This document shows, in pieces, positions 35,791 to 45,039 of a stretch of 64,000 nucleotides of DNA. Position numbers and translations under genes: made by a program. The notes below the pieces were generated by a model, which ran no database searches, was not told the DNA's origin, and saw only the letters and a program-made list of their open reading frames with translations. The stretch comes from Rhizobium terrae. GTDB taxonomy: Bacteria > Pseudomonadota > Alphaproteobacteria > Rhizobiales > Rhizobiaceae. Each line of letters opens with the position of its first letter. Position 1 is the stretch's first letter. The stretch spans positions 62,001 to 126,000 of the forward strand of contig NZ_QJKM01000005.1 of assembly GCF_003425685.1 (NCBI RefSeq), read 5' to 3'.

Positions 35791-36243
35791 AGCGCGTCCC
35801 TCCGTTGGCTCGGGTTCAAAGGACGCGATTCTTTAGCCGTGGCCTCGTGGGGTGATCGCAACCCCATGTCCGAGATTTTGCTACAGCCGCTTCCGTTGTC
35901 AAGGGCTGATGCCTGCATTCACAATGAGCGGAAAAGCTCCACGGCAGCGACCGTCATCAAGACAACGCCGGCGAATGCTTGGAGGGTCTTCGACGTATAA
36001 TCGAGAGCCTTGGTAGGTTTCAACGCTTGCTCCGATTGTGGGGGGAAGCTGCACTTCGACACCATGAAATCGCTACGCTTCGGAGGTGGCCGGTCAGTCT
36101 CCCGATCGGCTGTCATAATCTTCGAGCGGCATGCGTAAGGTACCTCGCCTTCGTTCGCCAACCCATCCTTGCTTTGCATCAAAATTTCGTTCTTACTAAA
36201 TCAAAAATGCTGATACAGAGAGTGGGCAACGGCAGTATCGAGC
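35791..36243. other. Intergenic region with one doubtful small frame
   Basis: 453 bp between the divergent chrB and ArsR-like genes. It should contain both promoters. The only coding candidate is the 48-codon frame at 35919-36065, listed separately. No strong repeat or hairpin was found. Confidence 0.45.
35919..36065 (-). CDS. Doubtful small membrane protein
   Basis: 48 codons ending in one hydrophobic segment, TLQAFAGVVLMTVAAVELFRSL. The segment looks like a real transmembrane helix, but there is no clear ribosome site before the ATG at 36065. The frame continues upstream to 36182 without a better start. It may be chance. Confidence 0.25.
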   Translation of the reverse strand: MVSKCSFPPQSEQALKPTKALDYTSKTLQAFAGVVLMTVAAVELFRSL

Positions 36244-37170
36244 ATGAAGCCAAACTTTCTTACCATATCAGCGAATACCGGCAGTTCAGTGCTGAAAGGT
36301 CTCGCGTCGCCCATCAGGATCAACATTCTCCAGCTTCTGCACGATCGCGGGAAAATGAACGTCAACGAGATCAGCGCTGCTCTTTCGCTGCCTCAATCGA
36401 CGGTCGCTGTGAACATATTGACCTTGGAAGAGGCAGGATTGATCGATACCCAGTCCGTCAAAGCGACGAAAGGGCATCAGAAAGTCTGCAGCGCCAAATA
36501 TGACGAGATCATCGTTCGCTTCGATACACCGGAAAAGAGCCCGAAAAGCAACCAGATCGAAGTCGCAATGCCGCTTGGGCTCTTCACCAGCTGTGAAGTG
36601 TCCGCACCTTGCGGCCTATGTTCGCCGGATGGTGTCATCGGCCTGCTCGACGTGCCGCACTTTTTTCTAGACCCTGGCCGGGTTCAGGCCGCGCTGATCT
36701 GGTTTGGACGCGGCAATGTGGAATACAAGTTCCCCAATAATGCCAGGCTCGTCAATTCCACGATCGATGCAGTTGAATTCTCCATGGAGCTGTCGTCGGA
36801 AGTGCCCGGTACGAACGTGAATTGGCCCTCCGACATCACGTTATGGGTCAACGATCATCGGGTCGGGACGTGGACGTCCCCTGGTGACTACGGTGACAAG
36901 CGCGGTGTCTATACTCCCAAATGGTGGAAGCTCGAAGGCTCGCAGTACGGGAAGCTCAAGACCTTTCGTATCACCAAACAGGGATCGTTTGTCGATGGCA
37001 TCTCCATTTCAAACATTACCATCGACGACGTCGGGCTAGCCGATCATCATTCCATACGCATGAAAATCGGGATCGAGGAAAATGCCCCCCATCCGGGAGG
37101 CATCAATATTTTCGGACGCGGCTTCGGCAACTACGACCAGGACATCGTCATGCGTCTTTATCTGGCATGA
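36244..37170 (+). CDS. ArsR-like HTH regulator with large C-terminal domain
   Basis: 308-residue protein. The N-terminal winged helix (about 12-85) is ArsR-like: LKGLASPIRINILQLLHDRGKMNVNEISAALSLPQSTVAVNILTLEEAGLI. The remaining ~200 residues are beta-rich and unlike ArsR proteins. They contain a cysteine pair in SAPCGLCSPDG near 120 and Trp/Tyr-rich segments (SPGDYGDKRGVYTPKWWKLEG, about 218) that could bind a carbohydrate. It converges on the arabinofuranosidase gene, with only 27 bp between the stops, so regulation of that arabinoside operon is likely. The ATG at 36244 lacks a strong ribosome site. Confidence 0.78.
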   Translation: MKPNFLTISANTGSSVLKGLASPIRINILQLLHDRGKMNVNEISAALSLPQSTVAVNILTLEEAGLIDTQSVKATKGHQKVCSAKYDEIIVRFDTPEKSPKSNQIEVAMPLGLFTSCEVSAPCGLCSPDGVIGLLDVPHFFLDPGRVQAALIWFGRGNVEYKFPNNARLVNSTIDAVEFSMELSSEVPGTNVNWPSDITLWVNDHRVGTWTSPGDYGDKRGVYTPKWWKLEGSQYGKLKTFRITKQGSFVDGISISNITIDDVGLADHHSIRMKIGIEENAPHPGGINIFGRGFGNYDQDIVMRLYLA

Positions 37171-37197
37171 GATGTGAGCATATCAAGCTAAAGCAAC

Positions 37198-38748
37198 TCA
37201 CGCAGCAGCATCAAAGCGGACAATGCTCCATGAGGCCGGGGGAACAGTGACCGTGGTTCCGGTGTTTTTTACCTCTACACCAGGCAACGGTCGCGGAACG
37301 ATGTTGTTTGGCTCACTCTTCGTATTGCTGGCTTTAAGCTCCGGGTGATGAAGCGTATGGGCGCGTTGCACCGTCAGGCTTCCAAAACCTGTCGCTGCGA
37401 TATCGACCTGCATGTCGTCGGAGAGATGCCGGTTGAGGATAAACAGCGTGACCGTCTTGTCCGTCTCCGCGTGCACGGCGGAGAACTTGAGGTAGGGCAC
37501 GGGATCGATCTTATCGTAGAGATCCTCCGTGTGGGTCGGGTCGTAATAACGCGTCGAATAGGTTGGTGTATCGACCTTTGTCCTCAGGACCCGGCCTCTG
37601 CCGAGATTGCTGAAATCCGAGAACGGCCAGAAAATCGTCTGGCGCCATGCGGGGCCGCCGGTCTCCGTCATGATCGGGGCGATCGCGTTGACGAGTTGGG
37701 CAAGGCATCCGGCCTTGACCCGATCCGCATGATTGAGAAGCGATATGCAGGCGCCGCCAAAGGCGAGCGCGTCCTGCATGTTGTATTCTTCCTCCAGAAT
37801 GGGCGGCGCAACGGGCCAACCTTCCTTGACGCGGTTGTGCTCGCCACGCCGTGTGCGATACCAGACGTTCCATTCGTCGAAGCTCAACATGATGCGCTTT
37901 CGGGATCGGCGTCGTGCTGCGACCGCGTCTGCGATCGCAACCACCTCTTCGATAAAGCTGTCCATCAGATCGGAACTTGCCAGGAATGACGGCGTGTCGT
38001 CGGCATAGTTGTTGAGATATGTGTGCAGCGATATGAACTCCACATGATCGAATGTGTGCTCCAGCACGATCCTTTCCCATTCGCCATATGTGGCCATCTT
38101 CCGGCCCGAAGACCCGCATGCCGCCAGTTCGATCGTCGGATCTGTCATCCGCATCATTTTGGCTGTTTCAACCGCGATACGTCCGTATTCTTCGGCTGTC
38201 TTTGCGCCCATTTGCCAGCCGCCGTCCATTTCATTGCCCAGGCACCAGAACTTGATGTCATGAGGTTTTTCCCAACCATGCTGGCGGCGAAGATCGGAAA
38301 GACGAGTGCCCGATGGATGGTTGCAATATTCGAGCAGATGGCGTGCTTCGTCGGGACCACGTGTACCGAGGTTGACGGCGAGCATGGGTTCGATATCCGC
38401 AGCCCGGCACCAGTCCATGAACTCGTTGGTGCCGAAGTGGTTTGTATCGACTGATTTCCATGCGAGATCGAGGCGGCGGGGGCGCTGGTCAACCGGTCCC
38501 ACACCGTCCTCCCAGTCGTAGCCGGAAACGAAATTGCCGCCGGGATAGCGCATGATCGTGGGATTGAGCTCACGTACGAGATCCAGGACATCTCGCCTGA
38601 AACCCTTCTTGTCAGCCGTGGGATGGCCGGGTTCGTAAATCCCGCCATAAACGCAGCGGCCAAGGTGTTCAATGAAAGCACCAAAAAGGCGTTTGTCAGT
38701 TTCACCGATAATGAAGTCCCGGTCGAACCGGACTTGGGCTTTGATCAT
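37198..38748 (-). CDS. Alpha-N-arabinofuranosidase (GH51)
   Basis: 516-residue glycoside hydrolase family 51 enzyme that removes arabinofuranosyl residues from arabinan or arabinoxylan fragments by a retaining mechanism. The N-terminal block GAFIEHLGRCVYGGIYEPGHP lies near residue 22. The acid/base Glu is in FWCLGNEMDGGWQ near 170 and the nucleophile Glu in IMLSFDEWNVWYRTRRG near 290. There is no signal peptide, so it works in the cytoplasm on imported oligosaccharides. The ATG at 38748 is chosen; a GTG at 38760 in the same frame is an alternative. The ABC operon genes upstream run in the same direction and probably supply its substrate. Confidence 0.93.
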   Translation of the reverse strand: MIKAQVRFDRDFIIGETDKRLFGAFIEHLGRCVYGGIYEPGHPTADKKGFRRDVLDLVRELNPTIMRYPGGNFVSGYDWEDGVGPVDQRPRRLDLAWKSVDTNHFGTNEFMDWCRAADIEPMLAVNLGTRGPDEARHLLEYCNHPSGTRLSDLRRQHGWEKPHDIKFWCLGNEMDGGWQMGAKTAEEYGRIAVETAKMMRMTDPTIELAACGSSGRKMATYGEWERIVLEHTFDHVEFISLHTYLNNYADDTPSFLASSDLMDSFIEEVVAIADAVAARRRSRKRIMLSFDEWNVWYRTRRGEHNRVKEGWPVAPPILEEEYNMQDALAFGGACISLLNHADRVKAGCLAQLVNAIAPIMTETGGPAWRQTIFWPFSDFSNLGRGRVLRTKVDTPTYSTRYYDPTHTEDLYDKIDPVPYLKFSAVHAETDKTVTLFILNRHLSDDMQVDIAATGFGSLTVQRAHTLHHPELKASNTKSEPNNIVPRPLPGVEVKNTGTTVTVPPASWSIVRFDAAA

Positions 38749-38791
38749 CTCAAATCTCACTCTGATAAAAAGAGAACCGAAAATTTTGCCG

Positions 38792-39688
38792 CTAGCGCAC
38801 CTGCGGCTCTAAGTTGTCGATCTGCGGGTGCGGTGATGCCCGTGCTTGCTGGGATGCGGCGCTGTCGCCAGTCAATACGCCGCGGCCGTGCGGATCGGGA
38901 GATAGGACGGCGGACTTCAGCAACTGCGAGTAAGAATGTTGAGGGTTTTCCAGAACGACGCGTGCCGATCCGCTTTCTACGACCTCCCCCTTGCGCATGA
39001 TGATGATCCTGTCGCTGACGTAATAGGCCGTCGCAAGATCATGGGTGATGTAGATGATCGACACCTTCAGGTCGTCGCGCAGCGTGCGAAAGAGATTGAC
39101 GATGGACATTCTCAAGGACGCGTCGACCATCGACACGGGCTCGTCGGCGACGATCATCGAAGGACCGGGGATGAGCGCGCGGGCAATCGCGACGCGCTGC
39201 AACTGTCCGCCGGACAATTCATGAGGAAACCGGCCGCGAACCTCGCCAATCGAGAGACCGACCTTTTTCAAGGCTCTATCGGCAGCCGCTTCGAGCTGCG
39301 CGGATGATCGGGCAGGGGTGAAGTTTTTCGCAGTCATAAGGAGATAGCGATCAACGCGCTTCAAGGGGTTGAATGCCTCGAAAGGGTTTTGGAAGATCGG
39401 TTGTACGTCCTTCATGAATATTCGCCGAGCGCGTGCTCCACGCATCGAGGCCAGATCCTGGCCTTTGAAGAAGATTGTTCCCGCGGTTGGCCGCACCATG
39501 TTGAGGATCATTCTTGCCAGCGTCGTCTTGCCGCTACCGGACTCTCCGATGACCGTGAAGACCTGGGGCTCGTTATCCTCGATCCGAAAGGAGACGTTAT
39601 CAACGGCCCGGAATTCTTCACGCCCGAACAGGCCACCGCGCCGATAGGTCTTCGAGACCCCCTCGAGTTGCAAAAGAGGGCCGGTCAT
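38792..39688 (-). CDS. ABC transporter ATP-binding protein (DppF type)
   Basis: 298-residue ATPase with GESGSGKTT near residue 48, LSGGQLQR near 158, and Walker B MIVADEPVSMVDASLR near 177. The ATG at 39688 is in an ATGA overlap with the preceding ATPase gene; the open frame to 39859 lies within that gene. It is the last gene of the importer operon and is followed by the GH51 gene after 43 bp. The MVD in place of ALD is typical of sugar-type members of the DppF group. Confidence 0.92.
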   Translation of the reverse strand: MTGPLLQLEGVSKTYRRGGLFGREEFRAVDNVSFRIEDNEPQVFTVIGESGSGKTTLARMILNMVRPTAGTIFFKGQDLASMRGARARRIFMKDVQPIFQNPFEAFNPLKRVDRYLLMTAKNFTPARSSAQLEAAADRALKKVGLSIGEVRGRFPHELSGGQLQRVAIARALIPGPSMIVADEPVSMVDASLRMSIVNLFRTLRDDLKVSIIYITHDLATAYYVSDRIIIMRKGEVVESGSARVVLENPQHSYSQLLKSAVLSPDPHGRGVLTGDSAASQQARASPHPQIDNLEPQVR

Positions 39689-40752
39689 CGCACCGTCTCC
39701 AATGCTTCCGGATGTTGGGGCTTTTCGTCGCTGGTTGGCTGCACCGTTGCACTGGCCGCAAAACAGGCCACTCGATGATCCTCCGCAAGCGTCGTCAGCG
39801 CCGGATTCTCGTGGCGACAAATCTCCATCGCCAGCGGGCAGCGGGGATGGAAGCGGCATCCTTTGGGCGGGTCGGCCAGGCTGGGCGGAGATCCGGTGAG
39901 CGCGTTGCGTGGATGTATGTCACCGATCCTCGGCAGGCTCGCGATCAGGTGGGCCGTATAAGGATGCATCGGGTTGGAAAAGACATCCGCCGTTCGCCCT
40001 TCCTCGACGAGCCTACCGGCATACATGATGCCCAGCCTGTCCGTGATGTTGGCATGAACCGCCAGGTCGTGGGTTACGAAGATCATCGACGATCCGAATT
40101 CGCTTTGCGTCTCACGGATCATTGCCAGAACGTCCTTCTGGACGACGACATCAAGCGCGGTCGTCGGCTCATCGGCGATGATGAATTCCGGTTTGCAGAG
40201 GGTGGCAAGCGCAATGCAGACGCGCTGTCGCATGCCTCCGGACAATTCGTGCGGATAGGCGCGGAGGATTTCGGCGGGAAGACGCAACCGCTCGAGATGG
40301 CGCTTCACCTCCTGTTCGAATTCAGACCGTCCCATATGCATGTGCCGGAATGCAAAATCCTCGAATGTCTTGTGGATTCGCCGAACCGGATTGAGAACGT
40401 TCATCGAACCCTGGAGGATGTAGGAGAGATGCCGCCAGCGAATGGCGGAGCGTTCCTTCGATGGCAACGCATACAGGTCATTATTGATAAAGTTGTAATT
40501 CACATGTCCGGCGACGATTTCCAGCGGCGGCCTAATTGCGGCGGCTATTGCCTTGATGAATGTTGTTTTGCCGCAGCTGGATTCGCCGGCGATGCCATAG
40601 ATTTCGTTCTTGCGCACGTGCATCGAGATCCCGTCGACGGCCCGTACTTCACGGTCGATCCCGAAATACTTCATGCGGTAGTAAGCGCGCAAAGCGCGCG
40701 TTTCCAACACGTACGAATTTTCGTCCAGAGGTGAACCGGAGATCTGCGTCAT
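39685..40752 (-). CDS. ABC transporter ATP-binding protein (DppD type)
   Basis: 355-residue ATPase with [10 protein letters not shown] near residue 54, LSGGMRQR near 170 and [16 protein letters not shown] near 190. The C-terminal cysteine segment is [20 protein letters not shown] near 310. The ATG at 40752 overlaps the stop of the permease gene (TGATG); upstream frame extension is rejected for the same reason. Confidence 0.92.
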   Translation of the reverse strand: MTQISGSPLDENSYVLETRALRAYYRMKYFGIDREVRAVDGISMHVRKNEIYGIAGESSCGKTTFIKAIAAAIRPPLEIVAGHVNYNFINNDLYALPSKERSAIRWRHLSYILQGSMNVLNPVRRIHKTFEDFAFRHMHMGRSEFEQEVKRHLERLRLPAEILRAYPHELSGGMRQRVCIALATLCKPEFIIADEPTTALDVVVQKDVLAMIRETQSEFGSSMIFVTHDLAVHANITDRLGIMYAGRLVEEGRTADVFSNPMHPYTAHLIASLPRIGDIHPRNALTGSPPSLADPPKGCRFHPRCPLAMEICRHENPALTTLAEDHRVACFAASATVQPTSDEKPQHPEALETVR

Positions 40753-41612
40753 CAGGAATTCCCCATCCGGTCGAGCCGGCTTCGCGGATCGATGTATTCG
40801 TTCATGGAAATGGACAGCAGGAAGAGGCCGATGAACGTCAGCGTCACGAACAGGGTGGGGAAGAAATACCACCACCAGATTCCGGACACCATCGCGCTAT
40901 GCTGGTTGGCCCAGAAGATCATGCCGCCGATGGTTGGGGTATCGACATCGGTGAAGCCCAGCACCGCGAGCGTGACCTCCAGTCCGATCGACCAGTTCAT
41001 GTTGTTCATGAACGTCGAGAAGACGATCGGGAGCACGTAGGGCAGATGTTCCTGGGTAACGATCCTCGGCATGGACATGCCCGAGAAAACGCTGGTGTTT
41101 GTGAACTCGCGAGTCCTTAGACTGATCATGACCGATCGGATCAGTCTTGCATCGTAAGCCCAGCCCAGCCCAGCCATGACGAGTGCAAGCACGAACCAAG
41201 TCATGTCGTCCCGCAAGACGAAGTAGAGCAGCACCAGAAGGGGAAACAGCGGGATGACGATAAACGTGTCGTTGACGGACATCAGGACCCGGTCGACGGC
41301 TCCGCCGGCATAACCGGAAATCAGCCCGATCGCCAGGGAGAGAATCCGGCTGATCAGCGCAACAATGAAGCCAAAGGCGAGCGTATTGCGAAGCGCGAAA
41401 GTCAGTTGCCAGAATATGTCCTGACCACGCGAGTTGGTGCCGAACACGTATTCAGCCGAGGGCGGGGCATCCATGGCGACGAGATAGGAATCGATCGGCG
41501 CATAAGGCGAGAAGAACGAGGTGGCGGCGACACCGAGTATGACCATCATGATCATGAAGCCGATGGCGAACTCGCCGTTATAGCGGAACAGGTCTCTGAA
41601 TACGGCAATCAT
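40752..41612 (-). CDS. ABC transporter permease (DppC type)
   Basis: 286-residue permease. The DppC block YVFGTNSRGQDIFWQLTFALRNTL is near residue 58. The coupling-helix region MISLRTREFTNTSVFSGMSMPRIVTQEHLPYV lies near 165. It begins in an ATGA overlap with the DppB-type gene. The loop lacks the usual EAA-x3-G consensus, as in sugar-transporting members of this class. Confidence 0.9.
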   Translation of the reverse strand: MIAVFRDLFRYNGEFAIGFMIMMVILGVAATSFFSPYAPIDSYLVAMDAPPSAEYVFGTNSRGQDIFWQLTFALRNTLAFGFIVALISRILSLAIGLISGYAGGAVDRVLMSVNDTFIVIPLFPLLVLLYFVLRDDMTWFVLALVMAGLGWAYDARLIRSVMISLRTREFTNTSVFSGMSMPRIVTQEHLPYVLPIVFSTFMNNMNWSIGLEVTLAVLGFTDVDTPTIGGMIFWANQHSAMVSGIWWWYFFPTLFVTLTFIGLFLLSISMNEYIDPRSRLDRMGNS

Positions 41613-42616
41613 TGGGTCACCTGAACGCGCGGATCGATCAGCGGATAGATGATGTCGATAATGAACACGGCAGCCGATACCGCGATGATGGCGATCGACG
41701 TGATCCCGAGGACGAGCGAATAGTCGGCCGCATGAACGGCCTCGACCAGAAGGCGGCCTATGCCCGGGTATCCGAAGACCTGTTCGGTGATCACCGCGCC
41801 GTTGAAGATCGCACCGATCGACATCGCAAGACCGGTGATCTGCGGCAGGAAGGCGTTGCGCATCACATACGAGGTTACCAGCCGCCTTTCCGGTACGCCG
41901 GCGAGGGCGGCGTAGGTCACGTAGTCGTCGGTGACGATATTGGAAACCAGGGCGCGCATGCCCATGAACCAACTTCCGACGCCGACGAGGATGAGGGAGA
42001 CCGAGGGCAGGATCGAATGAAGTAGAACACTGCCTAAGAATTGGGGTGTCCAGCCGGGCGCGAGGTTCATCGCATAGCCGCCGCTGCTCGGCAGGATCGG
42101 TAACAGGAACGTAAACACAATTAACAGGACAAAGGCGACGATATAGTAGGGCACCGGATGCAAGCCCATCATGATCATGCCGATTATCCGTAGGATACGG
42201 TTGCGGCTGTAGTAGCCGGCCAGCCCGCCGATGATATTGCCGATGAACCAACTCAGAATGGTCGAGACCGTAAGGAGTCCGATCGTCCAAGGAAGGGCTC
42301 TTCCGATCAACTCACTCACGGGCGTGGGGAATGCCGACAAAGACGGGCCGAAGTCGAGCCTAGCAAGCCTTTGCCAAAAGATCAGATACTCCTCCCAAAG
42401 ATTGTCGCCCACTCCATAGAGTTCCCGCAACGACTGCCGGAGAAGTTCGATGGATTCAGGGCTGGAAAAACCGAAGGTGCTGACTTGTGCCACGGAATGC
42501 TCGACCGGGTCGATCGGCGTAAGATGCGTGATCAGAAATGTGATGCTGATACCGACGAAAACGACCAGCGCGAACTGCAAAACACGCTTGCCCACGTAGA
42601 TGGCGTAGGATCGCAT
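41609..42616 (-). CDS. ABC transporter permease (DppB type)
   Basis: 335-residue permease with an N-terminal membrane segment followed by a long periplasmic part (HLTPIDPVEHSV). The GSWFMGMRALVSNIVTDDYVTYAALAGVPERRLVTSYVMRNAFLPQ coupling loop is near residue 215, and the C-terminal YPLIDPRVQV is typical. It follows the binding-protein gene after a 63-bp gap that contains a strong hairpin. Confidence 0.92.
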   Translation of the reverse strand: MRSYAIYVGKRVLQFALVVFVGISITFLITHLTPIDPVEHSVAQVSTFGFSSPESIELLRQSLRELYGVGDNLWEEYLIFWQRLARLDFGPSLSAFPTPVSELIGRALPWTIGLLTVSTILSWFIGNIIGGLAGYYSRNRILRIIGMIMMGLHPVPYYIVAFVLLIVFTFLLPILPSSGGYAMNLAPGWTPQFLGSVLLHSILPSVSLILVGVGSWFMGMRALVSNIVTDDYVTYAALAGVPERRLVTSYVMRNAFLPQITGLAMSIGAIFNGAVITEQVFGYPGIGRLLVEAVHAADYSLVLGITSIAIIAVSAAVFIIDIIYPLIDPRVQVTQ

Positions 42617-42643
42617 TGATGCCTCTTGTCTCGGAAAGAGTTT

Positions 42644-42672
42644 CCGCCCGGCGCTGATATCGCGCCGGGCGG
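42644..42672 (-). other. Intercistronic stem-loop after binding-protein gene
   Basis: CCGCCCGGCGC (42644-42654), loop TGATATC, and GCGCCGGGCGG (42662-42672) form a perfect 11-bp GC-rich stem. It lies between the binding-protein stop and the permease start in the same operon. No T-run follows on the minus strand. Such hairpins often protect the upstream message from 3' decay, raising binding-protein levels over permease levels (inference). Confidence 0.7.
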
Positions 42673-42679
42673 CGGTTGC

Positions 42680-44578
42680 TCACTTTGCCGGCTTGGTCGG
42701 CTTCAAATTGACCATCATGTATTTTGTGTTGCCCCAGTTGGAGACCGGGTTCGTGTAGGGTTTCGTTGCGAGGCTCGGGAAACCGGTCCAGTAGGTCGTG
42801 TCCATTGTCGCAAACACGTTGTACGCCATCAGCGGAATGATCGGCATCTCCTCCGCTGCCAGTTTTAGGTAGGCAAGGCCGAGTTCGACGCCGCGAGGAT
42901 CGTCGAAATCGATCGTGCGGATCTCTTCTATGATCTTGTCCAGCCTGGGTTCAGCCCAACGCTGCCAGTTTCTCGGCGGCTGCACCTTGCCGACATCCAC
43001 GACGAACTGCGAGTGCCAGCTGTCGAGGAAGAAGGAGAGGTCCGGGTGACCGCCCCAGGTTTCGACGCTCCAGCCGATGAAGGTATCGAAGTCGCCGACG
43101 CCTCGCCGGTCGAGCAACGTTCCCTGGGCAACGTCTATATTGGCGTCGATGCCGAAGCGTCGCCATTGCTGCGCGATGATCGATCCGGCACGCGTCATGA
43201 CAGGCCGGAGATCGCCTTCGACCATAACCTTGACGGAAAACGGCTGGCCATTGGGCTGATACCAGCGTTCACCCTGCTTGGTGAAACCGGCTCTCTGGAG
43301 AAGTTCGGTTGCTGCCTCCGGGTCTGGCTTCCACCATCCTCTGCCGAACGCGGCGGCGATGTCGACGGGGTTGGAAGGTATCTGATCTTTCAGCGAAGGC
43401 CGGAGCATATCGGCGATCTGCTTGCCTATCGTCGGGTCGTAGGGCTTGATCTTTCGTTTGCCGGTATCGAGCTCGAAACCTGTGAGCCACTGTTCCATCG
43501 GCTCGAAATAATACTTGGGATAGAGCCCGGTAGGCGGCACTCCGATTGCCGAGATCGTCGCCGCACCTCGGTAGGAAGCCATGCTGACGGCTTTGATGTC
43601 GATCAGCAGAGCAAGCGCCCAGCGCACGTCCTTGTTCTGGAACTTCTCCAGCCGATGGTTGAAGATGACCGAAGGAAGCGTGGGGTCCGGATGTGCATAG
43701 GGGAAGCCTTTGAACCAACTGACCGAAGACGGAGAGTCCTTCGCAAGCGTGAACATGCCTTCGGGGGACAGGTCGTGAATGACGTCGAGCCGATGGTTGA
43801 GTTGCTCTATGACGCGCTTTTCCGGCGGTCCCGGGTCGATATAGGCAAGATAGCCGGGACCGGGCTCGCCGTAACGGGCAACCGTGGTTCTATGCCAGTC
43901 GTCGCGCTTCTTCCAGATGAACCATTTGCCGCCACGGTCAAAATTGTGGAGCGTGTAGGCGCCCAGAGACACCGGCGGATTGAAGTCGAACTTGAGCACG
44001 TCGCCGACCTTTTCGAAGACGTGCTTAGGCATCATCCACATCGCATTCCAGCGAACGGTAAACAGGGCGTGGAAGCGCGAATTCGGCTTTTTCAGCTTGA
44101 AGAGCACTTCCGTCGGGTTCTTTTTCTCGATCGCCGCGACATTGACTTGGACTGGAGCGCTCCAGCGCAGGCCGCTGGTCTTCATGTGCGTCTCGATCGT
44201 GAACACCACGTCGTCAGCCGTGAATTCGACGCCGTCGCTCCAGAAGATGCCGGAGCGCAGCTTCACGGTCATTTCCGTGAAGTTCTTGTTGTAGATCGGC
44301 TTTTCCGTTGCAAGCGAATTATCCCAGACACCATTGATGCCGTGGTCGGGATCGATATACCAGAAGGTGTCCATCACATTCTGATGAAGACCGGTAGTCT
44401 GGCCGCCTGCGTTGATGGCCCAGATGTTGAACCAGCCTGCGTTCTTAATCGTACCTTCCGGATTTTCCAGAATCAGAAGCTGCTCGCGGGGCAAATCACT
44501 TCCCGGCGCTTGCCCAAACGCCGGCCTGGTCGCAAGGAATGTCCCTGCGAGCCACATAAATGTCCTTCTCGAAAGCAT
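42680..44578 (-). CDS. ABC transporter substrate-binding protein, family 5 (long)
   Basis: 632-residue binding protein, about 100 residues longer than the other two in the window, as seen in oligosaccharide-binding members. The N terminus MLSRRTFMWLAGTFLATRP is a twin-arginine-like export signal with cleavage near AFGQA. The family-5 block TEMTVKLRSGIFWSDGVEFTADDVVFTIETH is near residue 105. Operon position with permeases, ATPases and a cytoplasmic GH51 enzyme points to arabinose-containing oligosaccharides as ligand (inference). Confidence 0.9.
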   Translation of the reverse strand: MLSRRTFMWLAGTFLATRPAFGQAPGSDLPREQLLILENPEGTIKNAGWFNIWAINAGGQTTGLHQNVMDTFWYIDPDHGINGVWDNSLATEKPIYNKNFTEMTVKLRSGIFWSDGVEFTADDVVFTIETHMKTSGLRWSAPVQVNVAAIEKKNPTEVLFKLKKPNSRFHALFTVRWNAMWMMPKHVFEKVGDVLKFDFNPPVSLGAYTLHNFDRGGKWFIWKKRDDWHRTTVARYGEPGPGYLAYIDPGPPEKRVIEQLNHRLDVIHDLSPEGMFTLAKDSPSSVSWFKGFPYAHPDPTLPSVIFNHRLEKFQNKDVRWALALLIDIKAVSMASYRGAATISAIGVPPTGLYPKYYFEPMEQWLTGFELDTGKRKIKPYDPTIGKQIADMLRPSLKDQIPSNPVDIAAAFGRGWWKPDPEAATELLQRAGFTKQGERWYQPNGQPFSVKVMVEGDLRPVMTRAGSIIAQQWRRFGIDANIDVAQGTLLDRRGVGDFDTFIGWSVETWGGHPDLSFFLDSWHSQFVVDVGKVQPPRNWQRWAEPRLDKIIEEIRTIDFDDPRGVELGLAYLKLAAEEMPIIPLMAYNVFATMDTTYWTGFPSLATKPYTNPVSNWGNTKYMMVNLKPTKPAK

Positions 44579-44673
44579 GCCGTTATCCTCCCAGTTTCCA
44601 GCGTGCTCATCGGCTATCCGAACGCGGAAATGATTGTGCAGCCCGGAAGATAAGTCAACACAAAAATTGATCT

Positions 44674-44692
44674 ATATCACATTCTGTGATAT
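44674..44692. promoter_or_regulatory. Operator-like palindrome upstream of the binding-protein gene
   Basis: ATATCACATTCTGTGATAT has perfect 8-bp arms and a 3-bp centre. It lies 96 bp upstream of the leftward ABC operon start. ArsR-family sites and other winged-helix operators often have this form, so the ArsR-like protein at 36244 is a candidate. A CRP-type site would be closer to TGTGA-N6-TCACA, with the opposite arm order. Confidence 0.5.
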
Positions 44693-45039
44693 TCATGTCC
44701 GTGTCTCGCTTGACTTTAAATCCTGTTCCAAGCTTCTGGCGCGGTGGGATTGCAATCGGAATGCCCGTGGGAGAAATGGGTGCCGCGTCGGGCTTATAGG
44801 TCAGGCCTTGATGAGCGAAAGCAGGCCTTATATCGGCTTCGGCAGCATCGCCTCTCGCCGTCGTCCGGCAAATCGATCAGGTCTATGTCGATGTCCGGCA
44901 ATCTTCGATGAGCCGGGAGTTGCTCGAGGATTTGGTTTCGGGAAAGCGAGGCGGCCGGACTTCCGGTGCAAATCTTCACCGTTGCAGGCTTCCGCTACAC
45001 CTTGATATCGACGATCATGGCTCCAATCGCGCTCTTGGG

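Noticed and set aside
44794..44979. 61-codon leftward frame with a faint LysR-like segment (PDIDIDLIDLPDD)
   Set aside because: Too short and lacking any helix-turn-helix; resemblance may be chance.
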